DNA of 46,376 nucleotides from NCBI RefSeq assembly GCF_030068505.1, contig NZ_JAQOSO010000029.1, forward strand, positions 1 through 46,376, in the 5' to 3' direction. Below, piece by piece: positions 8,833 to 17,268 of the stretch. The notes under the pieces were generated by a model, which saw only the letters and a program-made list of their open reading frames with translations, made no database searches and was not told the DNA's origin. The first letter of the stretch is position 1, and every line of letters begins with the position of its first letter. Origin of the DNA: Roseofilum capinflatum BLCC-M114 (GTDB lineage: Bacteria; Cyanobacteriota; Cyanobacteriia; Cyanobacteriales; Desertifilaceae). The translations under genes and the position numbers were made by a program.

Positions 8833-9654
8833 GTGGCTTCTCTTAATTCCTTGTCTCGTCCTTCTCTCCCCTTCTCCGAACTGTCTACCCTTTGGGCCGA
8901 TAGCATGACCATTTTATGGGGAGAATGGCTAGATTTGCGCGTCAGACTTGCACCGGTAGCAGCTTCTGGCTTAGTCTCTCCCCTCATCTATATCCTAGCT
9001 TTTGGTCTCGGACTCGGTTCCACCCTCGACCGAGCCATGACTCCCCCAGTGGGCGATACTTATCTGGAGTTTATTCTACCGGGAATGGTGGCCCTCTCTT
9101 CGATGACCATTAGTTTTGCCGGAACGGTGTTTTCCATTTGTGGCGAACGGCTGTATACGAAAAACTTTGAGGAAATGTTGCTGATGCCGGTTCACCCCTT
9201 GGCGTTATATTTGGGGAAAATGCTGGCGGGAGTCGTGCGCGGTTTAATGACTTCCGGATCAGTGATTTTAGTGGCTGTGCTGTTTACAGGTAAGGCGTGG
9301 AGTTTCTTGAATCCGTTATTTTTACTGCTGATTATCCTCAATTGCGCCGTTTTTGCTGGCTTAGGGGTATTAGTCGGCTTACAGGTCAAATCCTTGGAAA
9401 CCGTGGGACTTTACAACAACTTTCTGATTATTCCCATGTCCTTTTTAGGCGGTACATTTTTCGATCCCTCTACGTTGCCAACCGTTCTGAAAGGGATTGT
9501 CTACTTTCTGCCCCTGACCTATACTACTTTAGGCTTGCGATCGGCTGCCTATGATATGGCTCAGTTTCCCTGGTATTCTATCCCAGCGCTGATCATTATG
9601 GCGATCGCCCTCTCCCTAGTCGGCGCTCGTGAGTTCACCAGCCAACAAGACTAA
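8833..9654 (+). CDS. ABC-2 type transporter permease
   Basis: A 273-residue inner-membrane permease of the ABC-2 family with six predicted hydrophobic spans (first at about 43-60; others near 95, 130-150, 160-185, 195-215 and 245-265). The ABC-2 signature region GLYNNFLIIPMSFLGGTFF is present. It starts at GTG (8833). Members export polysaccharides, lipids or drugs with a separate ATPase, which is not encoded next door, so it must come from elsewhere in the genome. Substrate unknown. Confidence 0.87.
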   Translation: MASLNSLSRPSLPFSELSTLWADSMTILWGEWLDLRVRLAPVAASGLVSPLIYILAFGLGLGSTLDRAMTPPVGDTYLEFILPGMVALSSMTISFAGTVFSICGERLYTKNFEEMLLMPVHPLALYLGKMLAGVVRGLMTSGSVILVAVLFTGKAWSFLNPLFLLLIILNCAVFAGLGVLVGLQVKSLETVGLYNNFLIIPMSFLGGTFFDPSTLPTVLKGIVYFLPLTYTTLGLRSAAYDMAQFPWYSIPALIIMAIALSLVGAREFTSQQD

Positions 9655-9731
9655 TCAATGAACCATCGTAGGGTGGGCAGGAAAAGACCCCAAGTAGATC
9701 GATTAAGGATTGGTAATCATAGGGGTTTTAT

Positions 9732-10529
9732 TTATCCCCGTCCCAAGTCTTGGGAGCGCTCGTAGGCGGCTAAAACTGCCTCCATTAAAGCCGATCGCAG
9801 GCCGCCTAATTCTAATTGCCGTACTCCGGCGATCGTGGTTCCTCCCGGACTGGTGACTCGATCCTTGAGTTCTCCCGGATGTAGACCGGTTTCTTGGATC
9901 ATCTGGGCTGTTCCCAAAACCGTTTGTACAGCTAGTTGGGTGGCGATCGCCCTCGGCAGTCCTGCCGCTACCCCACCATCAGATAAGGCCTCAATGGTCA
10001 AAGCCACAAACGCCGGCCCGGAACCAGAAACCCCAGTTACCGCATCCATCATGCTTTCGGGCACTTCTACCACCTCTCCCACAGCCGATAACAGGGTTTT
10101 GGCCTGGGCTAATTGAGCGGGAGTCGTATGGGAACCGGAGGCGATCGCGCTCATTCCCGCGCCTACGATGGCCGGAGCATTGGGCATGACCCGAATGATA
10201 CCTTGATCCGGAAACCCTGCTTCCAGCTTGCTAATGGGAACTCCAGCCAAAATCGAAACCAGCAACGGCAACTTCACCCCAGCTAACTCCGTAGCAATTT
10301 TGTCAAACACTTGAGGTTTAATCGCCAACAGTACCATCTCCGTTGCTTCAGTTACGTCCCAGTTATTCCCCGTCACCTGGACACCATAGCGATCCACCAA
10401 CTCCTGACGGCGCTCTAACCTCGGTTCGCTCACCAGCACCTGACTGCCGATATAAATTTTTTCTGCCAGAATCCGGGATAAAATCGCCTCTGCCATTACC
10501 CCGCCGCCAATTATACCCAGTTGCACCAT
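9732..10529 (-). CDS. proC: Pyrroline-5-carboxylate reductase
   Basis: A 265-residue enzyme (from the ATG chosen here) that reduces pyrroline-5-carboxylate to proline with NAD(P)H in the cytoplasm. It has an N-terminal Rossmann motif LGIIGGGVMAEAIL, RVMPNAPAIVGAGMSA, the family signature near VTGVSGSGPAFVALTIEAL, and DRVTSPGGTTIAGV. A GTG at 10550 would add seven residues; the ATG gives the typical N-terminus. It follows pipX-pipY-sepF on the same strand, a common cyanobacterial neighbourhood. Confidence 0.95.
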   Translation of the reverse strand: MVQLGIIGGGVMAEAILSRILAEKIYIGSQVLVSEPRLERRQELVDRYGVQVTGNNWDVTEATEMVLLAIKPQVFDKIATELAGVKLPLLVSILAGVPISKLEAGFPDQGIIRVMPNAPAIVGAGMSAIASGSHTTPAQLAQAKTLLSAVGEVVEVPESMMDAVTGVSGSGPAFVALTIEALSDGGVAAGLPRAIATQLAVQTVLGTAQMIQETGLHPGELKDRVTSPGGTTIAGVRQLELGGLRSALMEAVLAAYERSQDLGRG

Positions 10530-10666
10530 AATTCTTATATTGTTAACCACAATAGCAATCGCCTGTTGCCCATTTCCTTTTAAAAAAGAAAAAGAGTAGG
10601 TTTAGGTTTACTGCACGAATGCTTGCCCCCAACCTACCTCATAAGGACAGCCTTGGACTCTTAATC

Positions 10667-11257
10667 CTAGGCCATTTGAGCAGGGTTATCCGTCCAACTT
10701 GGAGCAGGGGAAGATCCGGTCGGACGAACCGGACGGACTTGAGACTGGGGATTATTTTGGCTTCCACCAATCTGAGTTTTCACACTCACACAGCTTGGTG
10801 TGAACAAGAAAATGCTCTCACCAATTCGTTCCTGGTGACCATCGATCGCATAGGTTCCGCCCGCCACGAAATCCACGGCACGCTGGGCCTGATCGGGGTC
10901 CATCATCGTCAAATTCAAGACCACTGATTTTCGCTCCCGCAAAGCTTGGATCGCCTGGGGCATTTCTTCAAATGAGCGGGGTTCCATAACCACCACTTCG
11001 GACATAGAATTGGCTGCTCCAGGCATCCCAATCACATTGTTCATCGGTGCTGCTCCTGGTGTTGATGGATCGATGCCCATTTCTGGGCGTTCCCGCAACC
11101 GTCTTCTCGGTTGAGGTACTTCCTCGACTTCGGGTTGGGGATTGTCTTCTTTATAGATGTTCTGATACTCTTGAGCATCTAACTCATCATCATACCCGTA
11201 ATCATATACAGGCTCATTCAGACCTACAAAGTCTCTAAGTTTGGAAAATACATTCAT
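10667..11257 (-). CDS. sepF: Cell division protein SepF
   Basis: A 196-residue SepF. The short N-terminal amphipathic membrane-binding helix ([13 protein letters not shown]) is followed by an acidic Tyr-rich linker (about 15-80), then the SepF core (about 88-170: [53 protein letters not shown] variant). It bundles FtsZ filaments and tethers them to the membrane at the division site. In cyanobacteria, which lack FtsA, this is the main tether. Upstream lies pipY, and downstream proC. Confidence 0.95.
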   Translation of the reverse strand: MNVFSKLRDFVGLNEPVYDYGYDDELDAQEYQNIYKEDNPQPEVEEVPQPRRRLRERPEMGIDPSTPGAAPMNNVIGMPGAANSMSEVVVMEPRSFEEMPQAIQALRERKSVVLNLTMMDPDQAQRAVDFVAGGTYAIDGHQERIGESIFLFTPSCVSVKTQIGGSQNNPQSQVRPVRPTGSSPAPSWTDNPAQMA

Positions 11258-11273
11258 GGTTTATCAAACCTCC

Positions 11274-11510
11274 TTAGCCTGGTACTAAGATCTTCAATGA
11301 CCCACCATGCAGTCTAGCAAGAAAGCTTCCTTTTTCTTGCATCAATTGTAAATTGATGGCTCTAGTCCGCTTCTTTCCACAGAATTCGGTGACTTTTCCA
11401 CAGTCGGCGATCGCTTCTGGAGCGCTCCCTAGAATTTTCCCCACTCTACACTCCTTTGCATCCAGAGTCTGAGCAAAGATCCGATATTCAGAGGTTACAG
11501 AGCTGTCCAT
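11274..11510 (-). CDS. Possible small protein between pipY and sepF
   Basis: A 78-codon frame (MDSSVTSEYRIFAQTLDAKE...) fills the 320-base gap between pipY and sepF on their strand. It ends 17 bases before the sepF start. I recognise no family and see no clear ribosome binding site. In its favour are the strand, the position and a non-repetitive composition; against it, the frame continues upstream into pipY as a shadow. The gap could instead be an untranslated spacer. Confidence 0.35.
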   Translation of the reverse strand: MDSSVTSEYRIFAQTLDAKECRVGKILGSAPEAIADCGKVTEFCGKKRTRAINLQLMQEKGSFLARLHGGSLKILVPG

Positions 11511-11578
11511 GAAGATGAGAGAATGCTGACAATGGGTTGAATGAGGCTGAATTACTACTGTGTAGATATTGAGATTTT

Positions 11579-12259
11579 CTAGGGATGTCGTTGCCCAAAG
11601 AGGGTCGTTCCCAAACGGATCAGGGTTGCTCCTGCTTGGACTGCCAGGGGATAATCGGCTGACATGCCCATGGAGAGGTGGTGCATTTGAAGATTTGACC
11701 AATCTTGCTGTTTAATTTTATCAGCTAATTCTGCGGTTTGTCGGAAAATTTCATAAATCTGCTCTGGATTTAATCCCAAGGGAGGAATACACATCAAGCC
11801 TTGGATCTCCAAGCGATCGCAGCCATCGAGAACCCGTAAGTCATGGAGCAGTTCCGGGACACTCCAGCCAAATTTTTGTGGATCGGGGGCGATTTTCACT
11901 TGCAGACAAATTTTCGGCTTTCTCTCTAAGCTTTGGGCTAATTCATTGAGCTGTTGGGCGAGTTTTAGGGAGTCCACCGAATGAATCCATTGAAAATTTG
12001 CGATCGCCTTTTTCGCCTTGTTACCCTGTAGATGGCCGATGAAGTGCCAGGTAATATCCGTTAAGTCCTTCAGTTCTTCCTGTTTCTGGAGACTCTCTTG
12101 AATGCGATTTTCGCCAAAATCCCGGATTCCGGCAGCATAAGCTTCCCGAATGCGATCGCTGCTCACCGTTTTGCTCACCGCGATCAGACGCACCCGATCC
12201 GGAAGCGTTGAGCGAATTTGTGCAATCCGATCCGCCATAGAGTTCTGTACATCAGTCAT
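11579..12259 (-). CDS. pipY: PLP homeostasis protein PipY (YggS family)
   Basis: A 226-residue YggS/PROSC family protein with a TIM-barrel PLP-binding fold and no known catalytic activity, involved in pyridoxal phosphate and amino/keto-acid balance. It shows LIAVSKTVSSDRIREA with the PLP lysine in AVSK, FGENRIQE, WHFIGHLQGNK, and GMSADYPLAVQAGATLIRLGTTLFG. In cyanobacteria the gene is called pipY because it is co-transcribed with pipX. Here the start overlaps the pipX stop by four bases (ATGA). Confidence 0.95.
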   Translation of the reverse strand: MTDVQNSMADRIAQIRSTLPDRVRLIAVSKTVSSDRIREAYAAGIRDFGENRIQESLQKQEELKDLTDITWHFIGHLQGNKAKKAIANFQWIHSVDSLKLAQQLNELAQSLERKPKICLQVKIAPDPQKFGWSVPELLHDLRVLDGCDRLEIQGLMCIPPLGLNPEQIYEIFRQTAELADKIKQQDWSNLQMHHLSMGMSADYPLAVQAGATLIRLGTTLFGQRHP

Positions 12260-12525
12260 TGGAACGTTCGTTTATGAACCGCCATTAACTCATCATACAA
12301 GGAGAGCTTACCTTCGCGCCGCAGCGATCGCAGACGATTTTCTAACAGTATCCGAGCTTCTCCTCGTGTTACCGACTCAAATTGAAGTCCCTGGGGGCTA
12401 GTAATAACGACAAAAAATAACCGTTGGGCATATAACGTAGTAAAGAGTTCTTTGCGATCCTCGATCACGCAAACCCTAAACAATAAACCAAATGTAGGAT
12501 GACTCAGATAAGTTTCGCCAGACAT
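12256..12525 (-). CDS. pipX: PII-interacting protein X
   Basis: An 89-residue PipX, the cyanobacterial coactivator of the nitrogen regulator NtcA, which is sequestered by PII when 2-oxoglutarate is low. It has the N-terminal Tudor-like domain (YLSHPTFGLLFRVCVIEDRK...RLFFVVITSPQGLQFESVTR) and a C-terminal helical tail (RGEARILLENRLRSLRREGK). Length matches the family. It overlaps pipY by four bases, so both are made from one message. The NtcA-type promoter found at 15810-15850 is a candidate indirect target. Confidence 0.96.
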   Translation of the reverse strand: MSGETYLSHPTFGLLFRVCVIEDRKELFTTLYAQRLFFVVITSPQGLQFESVTRGEARILLENRLRSLRREGKLSLYDELMAVHKRTFQ

Positions 12526-12859
12526 TCACATTAACACTGGGGTGAAAAAAATGGGGATAACGGCTTAAACTGTTCGCATTGAACAAAAGGAGAGGCATTT
12601 TTTGGCATCCTGGGAACAGGATATGAAATGAAGCAGACTGACTTGACCCAAATAATGACTGCCTCAATTCGTTTCACCTAAAATCAACCCTACCCTTGCG
12701 AACCGCCTAAGATTCCATGGGTGACTCAACGCCTATGGACTTTGATGGGTGTTCAAATTCCATAGTCTATTATTTTGTGCAAGTCTACCTTACTCTACCA
12801 AAAGATGGTCACTTAAGGGAGGAGGAGGCAAGAGCGGATTTTACCCCATTCCCCATTCC
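12526..12859. other. Intergenic region upstream of pipX
   Basis: 334 bases between pipX and the CbiQ-like gene, both read leftward. I see no GTA-N8-TAC NtcA box, no clear hairpin terminator and no convincing gene. Short ORFs here are compositionally poor. It must contain the pipX promoter. A TTCCCCATTCCC tract at its left edge belongs to the heptamer repeat class. Confidence 0.5.
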
Positions 12860-13750
12860 CTAACTCATTTGTCCCCAGACCAGACGAACACACCATAAGC
12901 TGACTAAAGCGATCAGAGCCGCTCCATCCGATCGCCGCCATTGAAACTGATACCATTCCACTTTATGCTGATTCGGTTGGGTAAAGCCTCTAACCTCCAT
13001 AGCGCTGGCAATTTGAGCAGCTCTGAGTAGCAAATTTTCCAGCAGTCGCTCCACCACCAGTAACCAGACTTGGGATGAGCGTTTTAAGCCCAACTTCTTC
13101 CAGTTAATGGCGCGAGTATTAATCGAGCGAATTAAATTTTGCACCTCTTCCAGAACTAAAGCAATAAACCGCAGGGAAAGCGTCAGAGTTAAAGTTATTT
13201 CTGTCACTGGCACACCCCACCGTTTCAGAGGAGACATCCACGTTTCTAGCGCCGCCGTCACCTCTTCGGGCGCAGTCGTGAGCAGAAAAAGTCCGGTACT
13301 ATAAATAACGGTAAAAATCAAACTTCCTAAACGTAAGCCCAGATCTAAAGATAAGCGAGTAATCGTTAACTGGCTAAACCCCAGATTAAGCGTGAGTAGG
13401 GTATAGCGATAGGATGTCGGTTGCGCTAAAGTATCCTCCACAACCGGTAACCGGGGTTGATGAACCACCGTTAACCCATCAGGAGCCACAATAGTAATAA
13501 CGACGATCAGACTTCCGAGCATCAACAACCATCCCAGTTGTTGCTTTAGCACCCGCAAGGGGATAGATGTGGTGAGGGTAATAGCAATCAGGCAACCCAC
13601 CAGGATCAGACGAAAGGGGGTACTTGCCAGGACGGGGATCGCCAGAAAACTGATTAACCAGATCAGTTTGACTCTGGGATCGAGTTGATGTAACCAGGTG
13701 GTGGGGTTTTCGAGATAGAGACCTATCGGGAGCGATCGCAGTAAATCCAT
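12860..13750 (-). CDS. ECF transporter transmembrane (T) protein, CbiQ family
   Basis: A 296-residue energy-coupling-factor transporter T component. It has several membrane spans (about 28-60, 70-90, 125-160, 245-290) and an Ala/Arg-rich coupling motif (ERLLENLLLRAAQIASAMEVRGF, the usual ARG-containing region) near 225-250 that contacts the ATPases. The N-terminal LHQLDPRVKLIWL is typical. It couples ATP hydrolysis to uptake of a vitamin or metal by a separate S component. Neither the ATPases nor an S component are adjacent. Substrate unknown. Confidence 0.88.
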   Translation of the reverse strand: MDLLRSLPIGLYLENPTTWLHQLDPRVKLIWLISFLAIPVLASTPFRLILVGCLIAITLTTSIPLRVLKQQLGWLLMLGSLIVVITIVAPDGLTVVHQPRLPVVEDTLAQPTSYRYTLLTLNLGFSQLTITRLSLDLGLRLGSLIFTVIYSTGLFLLTTAPEEVTAALETWMSPLKRWGVPVTEITLTLTLSLRFIALVLEEVQNLIRSINTRAINWKKLGLKRSSQVWLLVVERLLENLLLRAAQIASAMEVRGFTQPNQHKVEWYQFQWRRSDGAALIALVSLWCVRLVWGQMS

Positions 13751-14003
13751 TTTGGCATACAGTTAGGAATCGATTTTGAATATAGCCTTTCTCGCACCTG
13801 CTTATTAAGGGAGTTTGGGAGATCTATCACTTAGCCTCGTTTTCTAGATTTGATATAAAATGTAGAGACAAGGGTCGGGTTATACCCAGTTTTTGGTCTT
13901 CTTACCGGTTTGTAAAGGCGGGTTCACAACGATAGGAGTAGAAAGACAAAAAGATGGGTAGACTCGCCCCTATGCCAATTATCCATTACCCATTTTAATT
14001 GAC

Positions 14004-14414
14004 TTGACTTCCCCAGATACCCAAATTGAACTCGATCCCCAGTTTCAGGCGCAAGTCCTGCGCTATCATCGGCTGTTGGTTGGGGGACGGTGGTTTGTAG
14101 TGGTCTTATGGTGGTTGGTTTTGGGGTTTCCTAGTTTGTGGGTCATGCGATCGCCCCTATCCCTCCTATTTGACCATTTTACCTGGTCTGGACTGTACTA
14201 TAGCTTATACTTTCATCCTCTAGCGGCGATCGGCTTTTCCAGCAGTATGGGTTTAACCACTGCCGTTTTAGTCTGGCAAAGTCGGAATATTCTCGTCGGC
14301 TTTCCACACCCTTACCAGAAAGGGTTAGAGCGTAAGGTCTGTCGCATTCGCCAACAGGGGGAAAGTCACCCCCTTTGGCACTGGGTTATTGCCGGTCAAA
14401 GGAATAAGGAATAG
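14004..14414 (+). CDS. Hypothetical protein with two membrane segments
   Basis: A 136-residue protein with no family I recognise. A hydrophobic Trp-rich segment at about 29-49 (WFVVVLWWLVLGFPSLWV) and another at about 63-90 suggest two membrane spans, followed by a basic cytoplasmic tail. The frame opens with TTG at 14004 and no good ATG is available upstream. A terminator-like hairpin follows at 14436-14472. Confidence 0.6.
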   Translation: MTSPDTQIELDPQFQAQVLRYHRLLVGGRWFVVVLWWLVLGFPSLWVMRSPLSLLFDHFTWSGLYYSLYFHPLAAIGFSSSMGLTTAVLVWQSRNILVGFPHPYQKGLERKVCRIRQQGESHPLWHWVIAGQRNKE

Positions 14415-14435
14415 CAAGAGGGAAGTAATTTTTGA

Positions 14436-14472
14436 TAAAAAAGATACGCCTTTCGGTTGGGCATATCTTTTA
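14436..14472. terminator. Bidirectional hairpin terminator
   Basis: AAAGATA-CGCC pairs with GGC-ATATCTTT around a TTTCGGTT loop, flanked by A-run and T-run. It lies between the convergent genes at 14004 and 14521. Confidence 0.65.
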
Positions 14473-14520
14473 GGCATTCAGAAGAGAGAATTAATTAAGT
14501 CCCAATGTCTCTGTATCCAG

Positions 14521-14892
14521 TTAGCGACTGGTTTCGAGATCGATCGCATCTGCTGTTTTTGTCCCAGATAAACTTTGACAACTGACTTCCAGTTGTCGGT
14601 ATAAGTCTTCTGCACTATGGAAGCCTTCAATCCGATTTTGCACTCGCCCTTGATTAAACAGAATGACTGTGGGTAAGGTTCGCAGTCGGTAGGCGTTGGC
14701 AAGTTTGAGGCTTTGATCGGCATTAATGGAAACCACTTTAAGGGTTTGTCCCCATTCGGTTTGGAAGCGGCTTAAAACTGGATTTAGAAGCCGACAAATT
14801 CCACACCAGGGGGCCCAAAAATTGACTAATACCGGGGTTTGAGCATCAAGGACTTCGTGATTAAAGGCGCGTTCACTGATTTGTACCACCAT
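14521..14892 (-). CDS. Thioredoxin-like protein with WCGIC active site
   Basis: A 123-residue thioredoxin fold with MVVQISERAFNHEVLD, NFWAPWCGICRLLNPVL, VSINADQSLKLANAYRLRTLPTVIL (cis-Pro) and a C-terminal helix. The active site is WCGIC, with Ile where canonical thioredoxins have Pro, which should alter redox potential. The upstream in-frame extension (17 residues) is polar and atypical, so I use the ATG at 14892. Probably a cytoplasmic disulfide reductase of a divergent class; partner unknown. Confidence 0.88.
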   Translation of the reverse strand: MVVQISERAFNHEVLDAQTPVLVNFWAPWCGICRLLNPVLSRFQTEWGQTLKVVSINADQSLKLANAYRLRTLPTVILFNQGRVQNRIEGFHSAEDLYRQLEVSCQSLSGTKTADAIDLETSR

Positions 14893-14982
14893 AATTATGC
14901 CGTTCTTGGTATCTGTATTTCTTATACTTGCTCTTGGGATCATGCTACACCCATTTGGGCTGGATTGAGCAACCTAGTTTGG

Positions 14983-15036
14983 GGGAATAGGGAATGGGGA
15001 ATGGGGAATAGGGAATGGGGAATAGGGAATGGGGAA
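14983..15036. repeat. Heptameric tandem repeat (STRR type)
   Basis: Alternating GGGAATA and GGGAATG heptamers, about seven to eight units, between two leftward genes. Short tandem heptamers of this kind are typical cyanobacterial intergenic repeats. Confidence 0.85.
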
Positions 15037-15053
15037 ATTCGTTCCACTCCCTC

Positions 15054-15770
15054 TCAAATGGGAACCTTGAGGGTGGCTTGCATGAGCCAAGGATGGGCCC
15101 ACCAGAGGAGGCCAATAAAGAGAAGTACGCCGAGGTAAGCGGGACGGAGAAATTCTTGGAGTTCTAGGGTTTGGCGACCTTGAACGATCGCCACAAATGG
15201 CATCACCGAGGTGCGCTCTTTGGCCTTGAGGAAAGCGTCGCCATAACGGTTGTACATGCGGCGATCGCCATTCCAGACGGCAAAGAGATGATGAAGAATG
15301 AGGCCGATGGAGGTGAGGAGGGTAAAGCTTGTGCCGAGCCAGAGGGTATGGGCAATACACCAGATCACTTGACCCACCATTTGCGGATGTCGGGTGATGC
15401 GGATAATTCCGGTTTCGTAGAGATGAACTTCTGGTTTGGCGATCGCCGCGATTTCTAATAAGTTAAAGGTAGCTGGATATAAAAACAGGAACGAAATAGC
15501 TGACAACACCCAAACCAGCGATCGCACTCCCGGAACTCCCTGCACTTGCCACAATTGAATTCCGTCATAGCGATGATTAAAAAAGTAAATAACCAACACG
15601 ACGGCAAAGGGGATGCTCACTAAGGCAAAACCTACTCGGTAGAGTCTTGCGCCGATCTTCTTTTCTCCCCAAGGTCTCAGGCTTGCCAGCCCACTGTGGG
15701 CGATCGCAAAGCCAATCAGCAATGCTACCATCACCCAGTGACTCAATGACGAATTATCAATAATCACCAT
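15054..15770 (-). CDS. 15-cis-zeta-carotene isomerase-like NnrU family protein
   Basis: A 238-residue integral membrane protein of the NnrU family with six or so hydrophobic spans. The segment TGIIRITRHPQMVGQVIWC (about 136-154), followed by AHTLWLGTS, closely follows the plant Z-ISO signature. Z-ISO isomerises the 15-cis bond of zeta-carotene in the desaturase-dependent carotenoid pathway of plants and cyanobacteria and uses heme b. The histidines of RHPQ and AHTLW and those in the second half (ILHHLF) are candidate ligands. Single gene, divergent from the CRP-family regulator, sharing a 192-base intergenic region. Confidence 0.82.
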   Translation of the reverse strand: MVIIDNSSLSHWVMVALLIGFAIAHSGLASLRPWGEKKIGARLYRVGFALVSIPFAVVLVIYFFNHRYDGIQLWQVQGVPGVRSLVWVLSAISFLFLYPATFNLLEIAAIAKPEVHLYETGIIRITRHPQMVGQVIWCIAHTLWLGTSFTLLTSIGLILHHLFAVWNGDRRMYNRYGDAFLKAKERTSVMPFVAIVQGRQTLELQEFLRPAYLGVLLFIGLLWWAHPWLMQATLKVPI

Positions 15771-15798
15771 ACATTTTTATTACATCGATAAGGTTTTG

Positions 15799-15832
15799 AT
15801 CATGAAAGAGTAGTTTTTGCTACTGTCATGAT
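15799..15832. promoter_or_regulatory. Nested palindrome containing the NtcA-type site
   Basis: ATCATGA and TCATGAT arms enclose a second pair, AGTAG / CTACT. Such a two-layer palindrome suggests a protein operator rather than a terminator, as no U-run follows. Confidence 0.5.
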
Positions 15833-15850
15833 ACACTAGAGGGCTAATAA
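15810..15850 (+). promoter_or_regulatory. NtcA-activated-type promoter
   Basis: GTA-N8-TAC at 15810-15823 matches the NtcA consensus exactly, and TAATAA at 15845-15850 lies 21 bases downstream, the spacing of class II NtcA-activated promoters (box centred near -41). It points to the CRP-family gene at 15963. Confidence 0.6.
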
Positions 15851-15962
15851 CAGAAACAATAGCCTTCGGCTATCAGTGACCATTTTTACTAGAAAAAGGG
15901 TATCCTGGAATCTAGCAACAATTCACTGGTTGTCTTTGTTATTCTTTCACAATTTCTAACCT

Positions 15963-16679
15963 ATGTTTTCAGTGTCTCCAGAATCCGAATCTTCAACCTC
16001 TCGTCCGTTTTTGACCTGGCAGCGAATTATCGACTGGGCCCAAGACCACTATCGCACCCGCACCTTTAACAAGGATGATAAAATTCCTGTCCGTCCGGGC
16101 TTGCTCTATCTGGTACAGCGCGGTTCCGTTCGACTCGTCAGTGCCCAAATTAGTGCTTCGACTAAAACTCCTAGTTTAGTCGCTCGCTTAAGCGCTAACA
16201 ACGATCCCGATAATCTCAGTCCCGATGAATCCTTTTTAGGATTTGTGGGAGCAGGTCAACCCTTTGAAATTGTCTCCCAATCTCCGTTTACCATTTCCAG
16301 TTATGCCCATGTGGATAAAACCACGGTTTTGTGGATGTATTGGCATGATTTAGATAACTGGCCCCATTTCCGCCGTGAAGTGATGGAAGCCTTCCGTTAT
16401 CAAAATCAGCGTAAACTCTTGTGGTTGGGAACCATGGGCCAACGGCGCACGATCGATCGGCTGTTGGGCTTTTTGACCCTATTGATCGAAGAGTATGGCG
16501 AAGTGTGCGAACAGGGATATTATTTGCCCTGGACGTTGACTCATGCCCAAATTGGTAGCGCCATTGGTTCAACGAGGGTAACGGTAACTCGCTTAATGGG
16601 TAAGTTGCGCTCGAAAGGGCTGATTATTACCTTAGATGATAATTTGATTTGTCTCCCCCCTTCTAACCCAGACAGTTAG
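15963..16679 (+). CDS. Crp/Fnr family transcription regulator
   Basis: A 238-residue regulator with an N-terminal cyclic-nucleotide-binding-like beta barrel (about 45-135) and a C-terminal winged helix-turn-helix (about 165-230). The recognition region LTHAQIGSAIGSTRVTVTRLM matches the CRP/NtcA-type HTH (compare IGSTRVTVTRL of NtcA). It is not NtcA itself: the sensor domain differs and lacks the NtcA N-terminus. The canonical cAMP-binding motif is not obvious, so the ligand is unknown. An NtcA-type promoter precedes it, suggesting nitrogen-responsive expression. Confidence 0.87.
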   Translation: MFSVSPESESSTSRPFLTWQRIIDWAQDHYRTRTFNKDDKIPVRPGLLYLVQRGSVRLVSAQISASTKTPSLVARLSANNDPDNLSPDESFLGFVGAGQPFEIVSQSPFTISSYAHVDKTTVLWMYWHDLDNWPHFRREVMEAFRYQNQRKLLWLGTMGQRRTIDRLLGFLTLLIEEYGEVCEQGYYLPWTLTHAQIGSAIGSTRVTVTRLMGKLRSKGLIITLDDNLICLPPSNPDS

Positions 16680-16789
16680 AAGAGCAGGTCAAATGCTCTG
16701 ACTCGATCTAGAATTTCCTAACCCCTTTTCAACTCTCTTACAACTCGCCACCTCCGGGTTAGGAAATTGTTTTCGATAGGGATTAAATA

Positions 16790-17215
16790 ATGCAATATCA
16801 AATTATTTACGATGGAAACTGTAATTTATGCTCCTCTTTGGTTCAGGGCCTGGCCTGGTTTGACCAAGGGCAACGGTTTAGCTATAGCCCCATGCAAGAC
16901 CTAGAAGCTTTGGTAAAATGGGGAATTACGGCCCAAGACTGTGAGTTAGGGATGATTTTAATCGATAGGGAACATCCCCAAAATCGATGGCAAGGGAGCG
17001 AAGCAGCCGAAGAAATCAGTCGCTTACTTCCTGGAGGTGAGGCGCTGATCGGGGTTTATCGGGGGATACCAGGGGTTAAGGCGGTAGGCGATCGCCTCTA
17101 TGAACAAATCCGCGACCATCGGTATCAGTGGTTTGGACAGCGAGAAACCCTCTATCTGTGCAGTGGCGATCGGGGATGTTCAAGTACCGATTCAGAATTG
17201 GGTCAAGCAAAATGA
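16790..17215 (+). CDS. DCC family thiol-disulfide oxidoreductase (DUF393)
   Basis: A 141-residue protein of the DCC/YuxK family, named for the N-terminal D-x-x-C-x-x-C motif seen here as YDGNCNLCSSLV (8-19). The thioredoxin-like fold is predicted to do redox chemistry, but no member's physiological role is well settled. The family segment QRFSYSPMQ is followed by EAAEEISRLLPGG. The extra C-terminal Cys residues (LCSGDRGCSS) are unusual. It lies 110 bases downstream of the CRP-family gene on the same strand and may share its transcript. Confidence 0.85.
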   Translation: MQYQIIYDGNCNLCSSLVQGLAWFDQGQRFSYSPMQDLEALVKWGITAQDCELGMILIDREHPQNRWQGSEAAEEISRLLPGGEALIGVYRGIPGVKAVGDRLYEQIRDHRYQWFGQRETLYLCSGDRGCSSTDSELGQAK

Positions 17216-17268
17216 CCCAGGCCGGCATATGATCGGATCGGACTTAAACACTAGATCACTGTAAATCT

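Noticed and set aside
12476-12667. Leftward 63-residue ORF upstream of pipX
   Set aside because: Overlaps the pipX N-terminus out of frame and has no family resemblance.
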